Source of the DNA: Tubiluchus corallicola
Taxonomy: Eukaryota; Priapulida; Priapulimorpha; Priapulimorphida; Tubiluchidae
Length of the DNA stretch: 37,772 nucleotides
NCBI GenBank assembly: GCA_030141605.1
Contig: JAQGDQ010001501.1
Span: forward strand, 1 to 37,772
Reading direction: 5' to 3'
Shown here: piece by piece, positions 10,812 through 21,190 of the stretch
Layout of the letters: each line of letters begins with the position of its first letter
Numbering within the stretch: position 1 is the first letter of the stretch
Program-made: the position numbers and the translations under genes
Notes under the pieces: generated by a model
What the model was told of the DNA's origin: nothing
Database searches by the model: none
What the model saw: the letters and a program-made list of their open reading frames with translations, nothing else

Positions 10812-11532
10812 CAGTAAGTCCTCGCTTAACGACTTCGTGTTTAACGACGTTTCGTTTTAACGATGCTGAACGATTGACACCTTTTTCTCACTTAACAACG
10901 CGCGTTTCATTTTACCGACGATTTTTTTTTACTTTGCTCACGACAATTTTTTATTTTATTTACAACTTTTTTTACCTAATTTGAAGCATTAAAATGGTAC
11001 GTATTGGTTTTATTCTGTTCTAAAATTGCATTAGTAACGTAAACAGTGTAATTATTGTTTTTTTCAAGACCGACTGCCTAATAAATTCTAGCTGCTTGTA
11101 TCAAGCGAGATCAACTTGCCAATTTATATGCCTCCAGATACTCCAGCTTAAACTTTATGCAAAGAAATTTTGTCTGCAACCTGTGTGTTGCTATAACAAC
11201 CAGATTAGTATTACATGAAATTGTTTCAAGGTCACTTCCTGGAGGCTTGCTTACCGCTAACTGCCTACATTATGCTTCTACTTTAAGGAAAAAAACCACT
11301 AGCAAGTCTAACTAGATACTAGTAAGAAAGATAGGTGGTTTCAATCAAACAGAAAGAAACTAATTTGTAGAAATTTTTATGAAAAATGAATGAAACTCAT
11401 AAAATGTTTAATTTAGATGATTTAAGCAGCAATGACTTTTGCTTCTGGAACGCATCTCAATTCTTTTACATTACCTTCTATAGAAGTCTTGGTTTCGTTT
11501 AGCGACGTTTCGCTCTAAGCGAGGACTTACTG
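10812..11532. mobile_element. Non-autonomous pogo/Tigger-like DNA element
   Basis: Terminal inverted repeats: CAGTAAGTCCTCGCTTA at the left end is perfectly complementary over 17 bp to TAAGCGAGGACTTACTG at the right end. The element is flanked on both sides by TA (10810-10811 and 11533-11534), the target duplication of Tc1/mariner/pogo elements. The CTCGCTTAACGA terminus resembles Tigger-type ends. No transposase frame, so non-autonomous. It ends 15 bp from the stop codon of the zinc-finger gene. Internal TTTATT motifs (10950-10960) would be AATAAA on the - strand. Confidence 0.88.
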
Positions 11533-11547
11533 TAATTTCTAATTGCG

Positions 11548-13166
11548 TTAATGTTGGGTTTTCATCACGTGCACAGCGAACGAGTAACGATCGTGACAAT
11601 ATTCTCCACAAAGATTACACTGCCACGGATGATCGGGCACGTGCAAACCCATGTGCATTATGTATAATGTCCTGTCATTGAAATAGATACCACAGTCGGC
11701 GCATTCCGATAATTCACTCATATTTACTATTCTCTGATTGACCAGTTGAATAGTACTGGTGGCGACCTGATTGTTCAGTTGCTCGGGTAAGCAAATGTCG
11801 GAACGTTTGGGGGTGGACGATTTTCTAGGATTGGCACGAGGCTGCGTCAGAGCCGCGGGACAGACCACGGGACTGCTGTTTAGACATGACGTTAGCAATG
11901 GATGGTTAAGCGCTTTTGGAGGTGAAATAAGGTTCTTGGTGTCGCCGACCGACTCGGCAGGAGACTGGACGACGTATTTTGGTTCCTCTTCCACAGTCGT
12001 CTGTTCAACGACCACGTTAATTTCCGGAGAATCGTCGGCACTACCAATTTCTGACGACACGTTACTCTCGTTGTTCATATTGTGCCAAAAAGCTAAACTC
12101 ATTTTAGCGAGATCGTCGGGGGAGGTACTGCGAGAAGTGCTGACGGTTGGCAAGATGTCCTCGCTCACATCCGCACTGGCCGCGCAAATGTGACTGTTGT
12201 ATTCGACGCGTTCCGTGAACGAACGCTGGCAGATGTCGCACACGTACGGATTAGCCTCCTTTTCGTGAATCAACTTGTGAGTTTCGAGAGCTTCGCGGTC
12301 CGGAAAGATTTTGTCGCACGTAACGCAGAAGTTGTGTTGATAAAGTTTGTGTTTATTGAGAGCAAATAGGCCAGGAAATTCCACGTCGCAGATATCACAA
12401 TATCGACTCGAAGTGTCTTTAGTATTTTTCTCTTGCAGATGAATCCTCATGTGGTTCTTTAGAGCAAGTATTGCGTGGAAAACTTCGTTACAAATGGTAC
12501 AGGTAAATGATTTCTTACCTGTGTGGCTATGAATATGTTCCTGTAACTTGATGTTTGAATGAAACACTTTGCTACAGTATGGGCACTGATACGGATCGTA
12601 TTTCTGTCCTTCGTGTTTCTTGCGCATGTGATGCTGCAGGTAATCTTGACGCAGGAATGGACGCGAGCAGACAGGGCAGGTGTAGACGTCTTCTAGAGTA
12701 TGTTTGTTCACGTGTCTCTTCAAGTTGCGCATGCTGGAAAACACTTCTCCGCAAGTGTCACAGGTATGATTGTCCTTTGTTCGATCAATCAGTTTACACG
12801 CGGCTTTGTGAGCATCCATTGACGTACGGTTAGAGAAGCCCTTGTTGCACAATATGCACCTGTGTGGCTTCTTTCCGTAATGCACCTTCATATGCATGAC
12901 CATGTAATCCTTGCGGATGAAACTCCGGTTGCACACGGGGCACGGGTACATTTCAGCACGAGTGTGAATGTTTATGTGTCGTTTCAAATTCTTCGCACTG
13001 GACAACGTCTCGCCACATATGCTACATCGGAATCTCTTTACCTCTCCATTCACAATTTTATGGTCTGGTCCATAAAATGGTAGGGGTTTCTTTGCAGGAG
13101 TATTTTCATCAATAGTTTCTTGTTTAATATTTACAACTAGGGGTTCCGTCCCCTGCTCTTTAACAC
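11548..13166 (-). CDS. C2H2 zinc-finger transcription factor, terminal exon
   Basis: A large last exon (538 codons plus TAA at 11548-11550) after acceptor cttatttgtctctag. It enters in phase 1; the upstream TTG in the open frame is intronic. Ten zinc fingers lie in roughly the first 335 residues, e.g. FRCSICGETLSSAKNLKRH and YPCPVCNRSFIRKDYMVMH. Fingers 3 and 10 have Cys in place of the last His (C2HC-type). A Ser/acid-rich linker of about 150 residues follows, then a C-terminal pair (ECADCGIYFNDRTLYIMHMG and CNLCGEYCHDRYSF) like the protein-interaction finger pair of Ikaros and Hunchback. NIKQE near the start fits a SUMO-site consensus. It probably acts in the nucleus as a DNA-binding regulator. 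Orthology cannot be fixed by eye. Confidence 0.9.
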
Positions 13167-13356
13167 CTAGAGACAAATAAGAAAAGTTGAATTCAGTTTT
13201 AGTGGATAATTATTAAAGAATAATGCTAAATTCTCCACTCAAACTAAATTAAATTTCTGTACATTTAACGATTTCGTACGCAGAAAATTGGACACACAAT
13301 TAAATGTTATGATACGAGAAAGAAGTGAGTACAGGTCAGCATTCTTTATCAGAAAG

Positions 13357-14113
13357 CAGTGTTGTTCTGATAGATCGGTTGCTAATTTTCACAAAAAACG
13401 CCGGATAGGTATTGAGAAAAATCAAAAGATCGGTGTTGGTTTTTTCGGTTTCAGAACAAAACTGATGTGTCTACACATTTCAACACATACTGCGAATGTT
13501 TCCCATTGCATAATTACTTCATAAATAGTCGCAGAAACAATTTGTTAAATTTTACCATAGTTGCTTTTATGGTGAAAATCGCATAGCCAATTTGTTTACA
13601 CATAATTCTTGATTTCATGCATCTTCTATAATGGAGTCTAATTTGTTATCAAAAGTACAAACGAGTACAAAACTTTTCACACAAATGAAAATTTTCTTTC
13701 TAAAGTTTTTTCCTGTACATTAGATATAAAAAGTTATGCTAGCGATGAACAAATATGGACTGTAAATTTCATTAATGAAGTTATATGGGCTCTAGAACAT
13801 AACTATTTTGATTTTTTTGACAGGAATGAGTTGTGTGCCATACTAACATTGCCAATCAACATTACTTTCATACTAACATTACTCTCACCTTATTGTATAT
13901 ATTCACATTGCTTACTAATCCTGTTAATTAATGTTATTTTGCTTGTTGATCTGGTTGTTTATTTGATGTGACTGTACCGTGAGTACAAATAAAAAAATGA
14001 TATATGATGACAAACGATAAATCAGTGATCGGTAGATGGGTGAAGAAATCGGTATTGGTTCAATACCGGATTTGGGGAAAATAAAAACTCAGCATCGGTT
14101 CAAAACAACACTG
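13357..14113. mobile_element. Non-autonomous hAT-like element in zinc-finger gene intron
   Basis: The ends CAGTGTTGTTCTGA and (reverse complement of the right end) CAGTGTTGTTTTGA match at 13 of 14 positions; CAGTG-type ends are typical of hAT. The flanks are an 8-bp near-duplication, TCAGAAAG (13349-13356) and CCAGAAAG (14114-14121), the hAT target-site length. No transposase frame is seen. It lies in the intron between the exons at 15291-15509 and 11548-13166. Confidence 0.75.
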
Positions 14114-14121
14114 CCAGAAAG

Positions 14122-15290
14122 CAAATTTGATTTGAATTTTTGAATTTTGAACTCAAATCAAACCCGAATTTCAAGATTTCGAATTTTAATCAAATTCATA
14201 GTGAGCTTAAAGGTTTTTAAATCACTAATAAAAAAAAAGGTTTCACACAGATCATGCACACTGCTGGATTTTCCTTCTGCAGCAGCAAAAAAACTAATAA
14301 TTTCTTCAAAAATTGTGGCCAGATATCACAGCTAAATTATGCCGATTGCCAGATGCTTCAAACGTTTTCAAACGATAAAGAATGTACGTAGTTGAAGTGC
14401 TGAATTATTCTAATCTATAATTTTAGGTTCAAAGCGAATTCGTATTAAAGGAAACTCATTCGAATGGAATTCGAAAGTTTGATTCTCACGCCTAATAGTC
14501 TATTACTTTCAAATATATGTTACAGATGTTATGTAAATAAGAGTCGGTTAGCTGAAATGGACCTGAAGCTACTGTCTGTCGGGTATATGTGACGGTCAGC
14601 CGTTTGTGAATAAGCATCCCTAACAATTCTCTCATATCTCTAACTTATCTCTAATGGGTGATTATAATATTGTGATCAAAACTTAGGCTATTTTTTACAC
14701 CACCAGATACATCGAAGTTTTTGAATACTATGAATTGATACTAGTTATTAAAATGAGACCACCTAATTCACTAGCTTTGCAAATCCAGATAAATAATTAC
14801 ACTCATAACTCGGTTTGCCGGACCCTGCCTTTACAGATATGGGAAAAATCGGGCCAAATCTGGATTGTTAAAGGTCCTGCATACTATGGACACAGCCAGT
14901 TATTTTGCAAGCTGACCGCTAGTTGACAGGCCGTCACTTTGATTATATCATTACAGCAACCAAGCAGCGTGTAACGACACCTGTGTAGTTTGTATGTCAG
15001 GAGTAGCCCATACTAGGCATTTCTGAGCCAATTAGACGATTGATTCTGCATTACAGTGAGTCTAATACACGGCGCCTACTGTATTTAGCTTAGCATCGGT
15101 AAATACCCACAATCGGCAAATTTGCACCGAGGTCTTCACACTTTTGTCTGGCAAATCAACATATGAGTGTAGTAGTTTCCTCAATTTCACTGCACCATAA
15201 ATTTCAATAGCTCCATTTGACAAACCAGTTTATAATTGTTTATCAGCAATGGTTTCAACTGCTAGCTAAATTTCAGCTAAAATTCATTAC
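14122..15290. other. Intron remainder of zinc-finger gene
   Basis: AT-rich unique sequence between the hAT-like element and the acidic exon. No further feature supported. Confidence 0.45.
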
Positions 15291-15509
15291 CATTCTCTTC
15301 AACATGCGAAGCCTCTACAGCCATTTCTTCTTCATGCGCAGTAGCATCTGTTTCTGGCTGTGTTACCTCATCATGCAACTCTGCTACAGCTTCAGCAGAA
15401 CTGTCATTTTCATGTTTAATGGAGATTTCTAGCTTTGTTTCCATGTGGTTGACATATTCATCAGGCAGGTCGTCTTCACCAGGTACAACAAATTCCTGTC
15501 TCACTCGAT
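15291..15509 (-). CDS. Zinc-finger gene, acidic penultimate exon
   Basis: A 219-bp exon between acceptor ttctttctag and donor gtaatg. It is open in one frame, reading RVRQEFVVPGEDDLPDEYVN and continuing into a Glu/Ala-rich stretch ending ASHVEENG. It leaves in phase 1 (single G), and the terminal exon begins with GT, giving GGT (Gly): ...EENG|VKEQGTEP. It contains SIKHE, a second psi-K-x-E motif. The acidic character suits a regulatory or interaction region before the fingers. Phase match and shared motif style support membership in the same gene. Confidence 0.72.
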
Positions 15510-16603
15510 CTAGAAAGAACATCCATTTTGTAAATTGGAACATCAGATCGCATAACTTCTGAATGAAGATCGAACATAACTAAAATTGATGGACAAGGTA
15601 GATGTAAATTACTCAGTATAAACTTGTACTGACCAAAGTAGCATGGCATTCTGTGAGCGGCAGACCTGAACGAGGGATTACTTTCTCAGAAATAGTACCA
15701 CAACAATGTCAGTTTTCAAAAAATAGGACTAAATCACACAAACTTTTTTCTACAAAATGCACACGTATGCTGCAATGCTAAAAACTTATTTGCATATGTA
15801 CTTAAAAATGTTCAAAAAAGAATATTTATTTACCATGTTAACAGGAAAAAGGAGATTTATAAACGTATCTTGATGAGTAATATAGAAATAAGTGTTTCAT
15901 AATCATAATAAAAGTAGCTCGGCTAAAGTTCACAATTTTCCACACACAAGAAATTAGTTCATGAAATGAATTAGGGTTAGGGTTGGGCTAGGGTATTTAA
16001 ACTGTTTGGGGAATTGTAAACTCCTTCCAAATAGCTCTCACAAATTTGAAAAGTTTTAAAGCATTATAGTATGGACTTGGACTAACTGTTAGGGCGGGCG
16101 GATTCATTAATACGCTTGTACAAATTTTCGTAAGAAATTTTATAGGAATTTTTTATTTTAGTAAAGTTACGATTGTATTTAGTAATCTTCTTATGTTACG
16201 AAACCTTTGTGAATTCTACAGTAAGCCTAAGAATGTTCTTACGAACGAAACCGCCCCCTGGCAGTAAAATACAACTGCTGGGGTATACAGTGGGTCTAAC
16301 TTCACCCTAAACCTAAATCACTAAAATTATGAAGCAGACAAAAACAGCCACGCTTAGTAGTGAGTACGGTCAGTTGGTACACGCTGTTTGTTAGACCAGT
16401 ACAGTGGCCACCACTGGCCTCTATACCATAGGCATAGATTGCAATTAATCATAGCCTAATCCACAAGTATTAAAATACATGTTAGGAAAAAACGTGCTTA
16501 TACCAGCTAGACGAATGCTCTTTCGAGTTGCCATTAATTACTAGTAGTCTACCACTGGAAAGTTTATCATCAAGAAAAGTAAAAAATACACAACGAAGGC
16601 AAC
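15510..16603. other. Intron with telomere-like motif and inverted repeat
   Basis: Contains TTAGGGTTAGGG at about 15971-15982 (only two clean units; probably not telomeric). An imperfect inverted repeat lies between about 16091 and 16263, with shared TCGTAAGAA and GGGCGG motifs in opposite orientation at the ends, possibly a small snap-back MITE. No target duplication was resolved. Confidence 0.35.
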
Positions 16604-16676
16604 CTTTGCCAACAATTTCCTGCTTCATGTCTTCGGCAGCGCCCTCGTTTGTGAAAACTTTGAAACAATTTAGCAT
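16604..16676 (-). CDS. Zinc-finger gene, possible first coding exon
   Basis: An ATG at 16676 opens MLNCFKVFTNEGAAEDMKQE followed by IVGK, ending at donor G|gttgcc in phase 1. The next exon begins AT, giving GAT (Asp), so the phases agree. It contains MKQE, a third psi-K-x-E motif, matching the style of the other two exons. An in-frame TAA sits 30 bp before the ATG. The donor is weak (gttgcc), and another upstream exon cannot be excluded. Confidence 0.42.
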
Positions 16677-17929
16677 ACGCCAGAGAATGTAATATCCGCT
16701 AGGGGTTTATTAATGCAGGGGCATGTCCTCTAGTGCGCAGCACAAGATCTCAATGAAAATTCTGCGGAGTTCCAATTACTTTAGGAAACAATAAATTTTC
16801 TGACAATACGTAATAACAGTAAAGCTTTTTTGAGATTTCATAGTGCATAATTATCTAACACGTATCTGTTACATAGGCAACACCGTATGAACGTTAATAC
16901 AGACAATTATACTGTCACACCTGTACAGCCAGAGTATAATAATTGCAGATGAATTTTCAGCACTGAATCATTTCTGCGGATAAAGATTCCTAGGAGTGAA
17001 TTCCAATCCAGCAGCTCTCTTATGCTAACACAATTTTACTTAATACTGTGCAAAAACTGAAAAACATTACAAAGCATCTTCAACAATAACTTTTTCACAT
17101 GATGTTAAGATTCTGTTAGTGTAAGAAAAGATACTTAGAATTCATCTCAAACGAATAGTAGAAGCGGCGAAATGAGAAAATCGATTGACTTTTACAGCTA
17201 TCAAAGTTACTGATTCCTTTGGAATCAAAATCATCTTAACTCCACATTACTGATAGAAATGGTGTATGACAAAATGTGGCAGTACAAAATAAAAGACAAA
17301 TTAGTTCCAGCTTTATGCAAAAAAATCAATTACTACAAAATACACTTTCAAAGCTATTGTTACATTTTCGGTCGAAGGATTACTCTGTATAGTTAAACAC
17401 GAGTATACTAAGTTTAGGGATTCCGTCACACCAGTTTTGTAAGCCAACTGATAGTCAGCTAATAAAATACAAGAAGATGAAACTCAGCTTCCAATATGCA
17501 CAATGTACACAGTGACATCATTGACATAGGAATAAATTATACTGTTTTTCCATAAGCTGAAGAATTGAACGTGTGTATAATAATACGGATGCATATTTTT
17601 AAGTAGAAATGCGCTAATAGACTTTTCACAGTTTCTTATTAAAAAATTGAAAACAAAACAGGGCGATCTTTCATGTCCTTCCCCAGTTTGAAGCACGGTA
17701 AAATGCATACATTTTAACACATATAATAATGCCAAATCGTTTCTGATAATTAAACAATAGCTTAAAAACTGGGTTAACGGCGTGCAAGCCCAGCTAGTGA
17801 TGGCATCACAAACGAACATAATTTTCAACGGCACAAAAATTCCATGCACACGTTGAGTGTTTGTGAAAGTGAAAACTGAAGTACACAGCTGCTGTAAGAG
17901 ATTCAGTGTATATACAAAAACTCGTAACT
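16677..17929. other. Intergenic, no gene supported
   Basis: Unique AT-rich sequence between the zinc-finger gene and the breakpoint of segmental copy A. The 195-codon open frame on the - strand here and into copy A is low-complexity, lacks family motifs and is partly repeat-derived. Confidence 0.4.
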
Positions 17930-17944
17930 TCATAATCCTTTTAA

Positions 17945-18081
17945 TTGTGCCTTTAAGTGTTATTGTGGCAATTGTGCTACACTCTCTTCTGCTATGCAAC
18001 AAATCTGTGTCCTTGGTTCTTCTCTGACTAGGCCTCCATCTTGAATTGATAATGCCGTAGAACATTTCCAACTGTTGGCAA
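17945..18081 (-). pseudogene. Repeat-protein remnant in copy A (LPTVGNVLRHY)
   Basis: The - strand reads LPTVGNVLRHYQFKMEA then stop; a shifted frame continues LVREEPRTQICCIAEE then stop. It is homologous to the longer remnant at 29946-30409. The LPT-x(3)-VLRHY start resembles a recurrent repetitive protein family I recall from arthropod genomes, but I could not check this. Frameshifted in both copies. Confidence 0.4.
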
Positions 18082-18378
18082 CTGATTATCTAGTAGCTTA
18101 GTAGGATAGCAGTATGGCTTTCTGCTAACTTTTCCAGAGTTCATGATTAACAAAATGTAAAAATAAATGATTTCTAAAATTATTTTTCTAGAAAAAATAG
18201 CTGTTGAGCAGTGTGAACATTTTCAACTGACATTATAAAGAAATCACAATGCCAAATAAACAATGCAAGGTAGTGTTATTGGTTTTTAGAGCAAATGTGG
18301 GGGGGGGCTTAAATTCCAATGTAGCAGCTTTTAGAGAAATCCCTATAGGGGTAATTTTAAAAGCATTAGTTAATAATA

Positions 18379-18711
18379 CAGTCAACCCTTGTTAAACCGG
18401 ACTAATTGGGGAGGTGGGGGTGGTCCGGTTTAGCAGATTGTCCGATTTATCCAATATACCTATATATGGTCTATATTATACAGGTATAATCACCTTAGTA
18501 AGGCCTATATACATTGCACTATATACTGTGCACTATATCACTATATTCTATACTGTATATTACTTTAAAATAGTTAACCTGTGAGGATAAAGAAATTATT
18601 GTACAGTTGGTAGGTCGTGTTGTGTTTAGCGCTCAGGCTCCTTTACCACGGATGATGTCTGTCTTACCCGATATCCGGGCTAACGGGGTCCGGTTTAACG
18701 AGGGTCGACTG
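18379..18711. mobile_element. 333-bp pogo-like MITE, copy-A specific
   Basis: Left end CAGTCAACCCTTGTTAAACC; the right end reverse-complemented is CAGTCGACCCTCGTTAAACC (18 of 20 identical). The flanks are TA on both sides (18377-18378, 18712-18713). The paralogous position in copy B (about 30686-30700, AATAATATAGCGAT) lacks the element and has a single TA, so this is an unoccupied site. No coding capacity. Confidence 0.9.
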
Positions 18712-19303
18712 TATAGCGATATATGTATAAAATACACACAGTTTTAAGTTTTGCAGATACAACTTCCTAACATGCAAAACTGTCGCAATTCTATGTGCGA
18801 TAACTATTAATCATTGCAAACTACTGTTGAAAATTGCTAGGTCAGTGGCGTGGATATAATAGTTTTCAAGATTTGTCAAATTACTACATGAATAAGCATA
18901 AGATGAGTGGAGACGGATGTCTCCCATGAAAATTTACCCATGTTAATATCTCATCAAGCCTCTAATGTAGGTAGAGTTGTAAAAAGATTGGAGAAAAAAA
19001 TTATTTTCATCACACCCTATTGCCCATGTGGCAGTATCAATGTGTTAGAATAATGGACAAGAAACAATTCTAGTGTATTACTGTGCAGTATATTAATCAA
19101 TTGAGCCCTTTTTAAATAAACAATTCAGCATACTTCTGTTCTCATTCTGTAGTAACTTTTCAAAATAAATTAATTTCCCTTAATCGCTCGAGGTCTCTCA
19201 ACTGGCAGAGGCCCCTGTATCCGACACCACATAGCCTATTTGTAAAGTTATTACCCTAAATTAAATACCCAAATATTTACGATTGCAAAGTTATGTAACA
19301 TAC

Positions 19304-19392
19304 AAAATTGAGCATTGCTCCAACTTTAATTTTTCTTCCATGTAATTTGTACTTTGTCATTGGAAAAAATATTGTTCCTTCACATGACGTTC
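19304..19392 (-). pseudogene. Copy A, second linker/S1-start exon, frameshifted
   Basis: 89 bp against 90 bp in copy B (31292-31381). One T is missing from a run (six T on the - strand, seven in copy B). The frame then reads ERHVKEQYFFQ and stops at TGA. Splice borders (tgcag and gtatgt) are intact, so decay is in the coding sequence. Confidence 0.85.
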
Positions 19393-19580
19393 CTGCAAAA
19401 TAGATAGACATCAATAAAACACCTGGAAAACAACCTTGCAAGGCTAATCAGTCACCAAACAACACTGTTTCTAAACCTGTTCGAGTAATTTACATAAAAT
19501 TTTGCTATAATACCAAAAATTTAAAGTCTGAAGAAATGACAAAACCCAAGCTCGTCTCAGTAAAGTTAACTAACTCACAC

Positions 19581-19679
19581 CTTATTGGGTTGCATCAATT
19601 TCTGAAGTGTATTTCTGATGCCACGTGGGGTCCCAGATGCTGGCACCGTCTTGATGGTGTAAATGCTAACATCTTTACT
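19581..19679 (-). pseudogene. Copy A, second SKDV exon
   Basis: A 99-bp phase 0-0 exon, SKDVSIYTIKTVPASGTPRG and continuing to QPNK, donor gtgtga. Intact, and closer to copy B (31570-31668) than is the other copy-A version at 20233. Confidence 0.75.
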
Positions 19680-19915
19680 CTAAAAACTCAGAAACATTTT
19701 TTTATCCAACGTAATACGAAATTAAAGCTGAATAAGACATGGAGTCCAATTGTCTCTGATAAACAATTTTATCAAATAGCAATAAAATTTTTCAGTCTGA
19801 ACACGCCTTAATATGTACACGCCTTAGTTTCTTGCATAAATCGTATGCTAATTGTAAAGTTATTATGCTAAATTAATTATTCAAAAATTTAAGACTGTAA
19901 AATTGTGTAACATAC

Positions 19916-20008
19916 ATGATTGATCATTACTCCAGCTTTAAGTTTTCTTCCACTTAATTTGTACTTTGTCATTGGAAATAGATATTCTTCCTTTTCGAGA
20001 CCTTTTCC
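19916..20008 (-). pseudogene. Copy A, first linker/S1-start exon, intact
   Basis: 93 bp, phase 0-0, GKGLEKEEYLFPMTKYKLSG then RKLKAGVMINH, donor gtatgt. The segment RKLKAGVMIN matches the first beta-strand of a receptor ligand-binding domain; no exon for the rest of S1 follows. Confidence 0.75.
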
Positions 20009-20232
20009 CTAGAAAAGAAAGAGAAAACGATAAAGCATCTGGAGGCTGTGAAAAATTTTGCAAGGCTAATCAGCCCCCATGCAGTGAAATACTGCAAAAA
20101 TGTCTATGGATGTACTTTTTCTAAGTACTGTCCGAGAGCTATATGAGCAAAGTACTAACTTAATACCAAAAATTCAAATGAAGAAATGGAAAAAATTATC
20201 ATAGCGCAATCAGTAAATAAACACATTTTCAC

Positions 20233-20331
20233 CTCATTTGGTTGCATCAATTTTTGCAGTGTATTCCTGATGCCACGTGGGGCTCCAGATGCTGACACCG
20301 TCTTGATGGTGTAAAGCTTAACATCTTTACT
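20233..20331 (-). pseudogene. Copy A, first SKDV exon
   Basis: 99 bp, phase 0-0, SKDVKLYTIKTVSASGAPRG and on to QPNE, donor gtgaaa (weaker than gtgtga of its sisters). Duplicate of the exon at 19581, about 650 bp away. Confidence 0.75.
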
Positions 20332-20552
20332 CTAAAAAGACAGAACATATTTATATGACATAAATTAATGCTAAGCAAGACATGTTTACAAGCTAGTAAA
20401 CAGTTATAGGCATATCCATAGAGCTAGCTAATAATATGGATGTAATATCGTGCATATAGCCATAGCTTATAAGTATGCACCTTAATACACAAGACTTCTT
20501 GCAAGTTAATTGCACGTTTGTTAGGAAGAAATCAGTTTTCACATGTACCCAC

Positions 20553-20690
20553 CTTATTAGCTGAAGAAAGTGGTGAACTAATAATGAGAGCATTTGTAAA
20601 TGCTGGAATGACGTTGATAAATGTTTGAGGTTTATCTTCTAAAACAAATATCCATCGATTGATGAAATCGAAACAATTGGAAGACATTGC
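20553..20690 (-). pseudogene. Copy A, ATD exon with lost splice acceptor
   Basis: A 138-bp frame AMSSNCFDFINRWIFVLEDK then PQTFINVIPAFTNALIISSP, donor gtgggt intact. The acceptor, tgcag in copy B (exon 31952-32089), is tgccg here. The nearest upstream AG (at aaacag) and the internal AG (ttttag) are both out of frame with the previous phase-0 exon. Confidence 0.85.
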
Positions 20691-21009
20691 CGGCAAAAGA
20701 TTTGGCCTGTTTGTCACAAATGTACAAAGACAACACTTCAAAACCGTTAGATGACCAAAGCCACCTTATGAATGAAGTGAAGTGCCATTATTTTTATTGC
20801 TTCATTACTTATTTAATAATTTTTTAAAAAAGTTTCTAACTTATACCGTACAACAATAATAGGTCTAATATTTTTTTGGCTTATTGACCCAGAATTGGCA
20901 GTTACTGAAATTCAATTTTATAAGCTTGCAAATTTTGCATAGCATTTTCGAAGGGAAGCGAGCGAATTCTCCAAAACTGGATGATTCATTCTATGAAAGC
21001 AAATGAATT

Positions 21010-21190
21010 AAAACTTGCTGTACCTTTTAATAAAACGAAAATTTGCTGATTTGAGATTTTCAAACTTGTTCCAAAGTGTTAAAAAGCTACCAATTGAAAT
21101 TAGAACTTACCATTATTTAAATTCTTTTAACAGGGAACTAAAAACTCATCATTTTAAGAAGTATTTTAATGGATCAGTGTATCAGTTGTA
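21010..21190 (+). mobile_element. LINE 3'-end coding remnant
   Basis: The + strand reads DLRFSNLFQSVKKLPIEIRT then YHYLNSFNRELKTHHFKKYF, ending in TAA. This matches the C-terminal pattern of non-LTR retrotransposon polyproteins (WNSLP-x-x-IR ... L-x-x-F-K-x-x-LKTHLF). It is followed by an AT-rich tail and an (AT)n tract. Absent from copy B. Confidence 0.55.

Noticed and set aside
11771-13083. Several open frames on + strand
   Set aside because: Antisense shadows of the zinc-finger exon.
15971-15993. Interstitial telomere
   Set aside because: Only two TTAGGG units plus degenerate sequence; within chance in AT-rich DNA.
17484-18071. 195-codon open frame on - strand
   Set aside because: Crosses the segmental breakpoint; start region is derived from the repeat-protein remnant, the rest has no recognisable features.
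19536-19811. + strand open frame, also at 31525
   Set aside because: Antisense of the SKDV receptor exon, repeated because the exon is duplicated.
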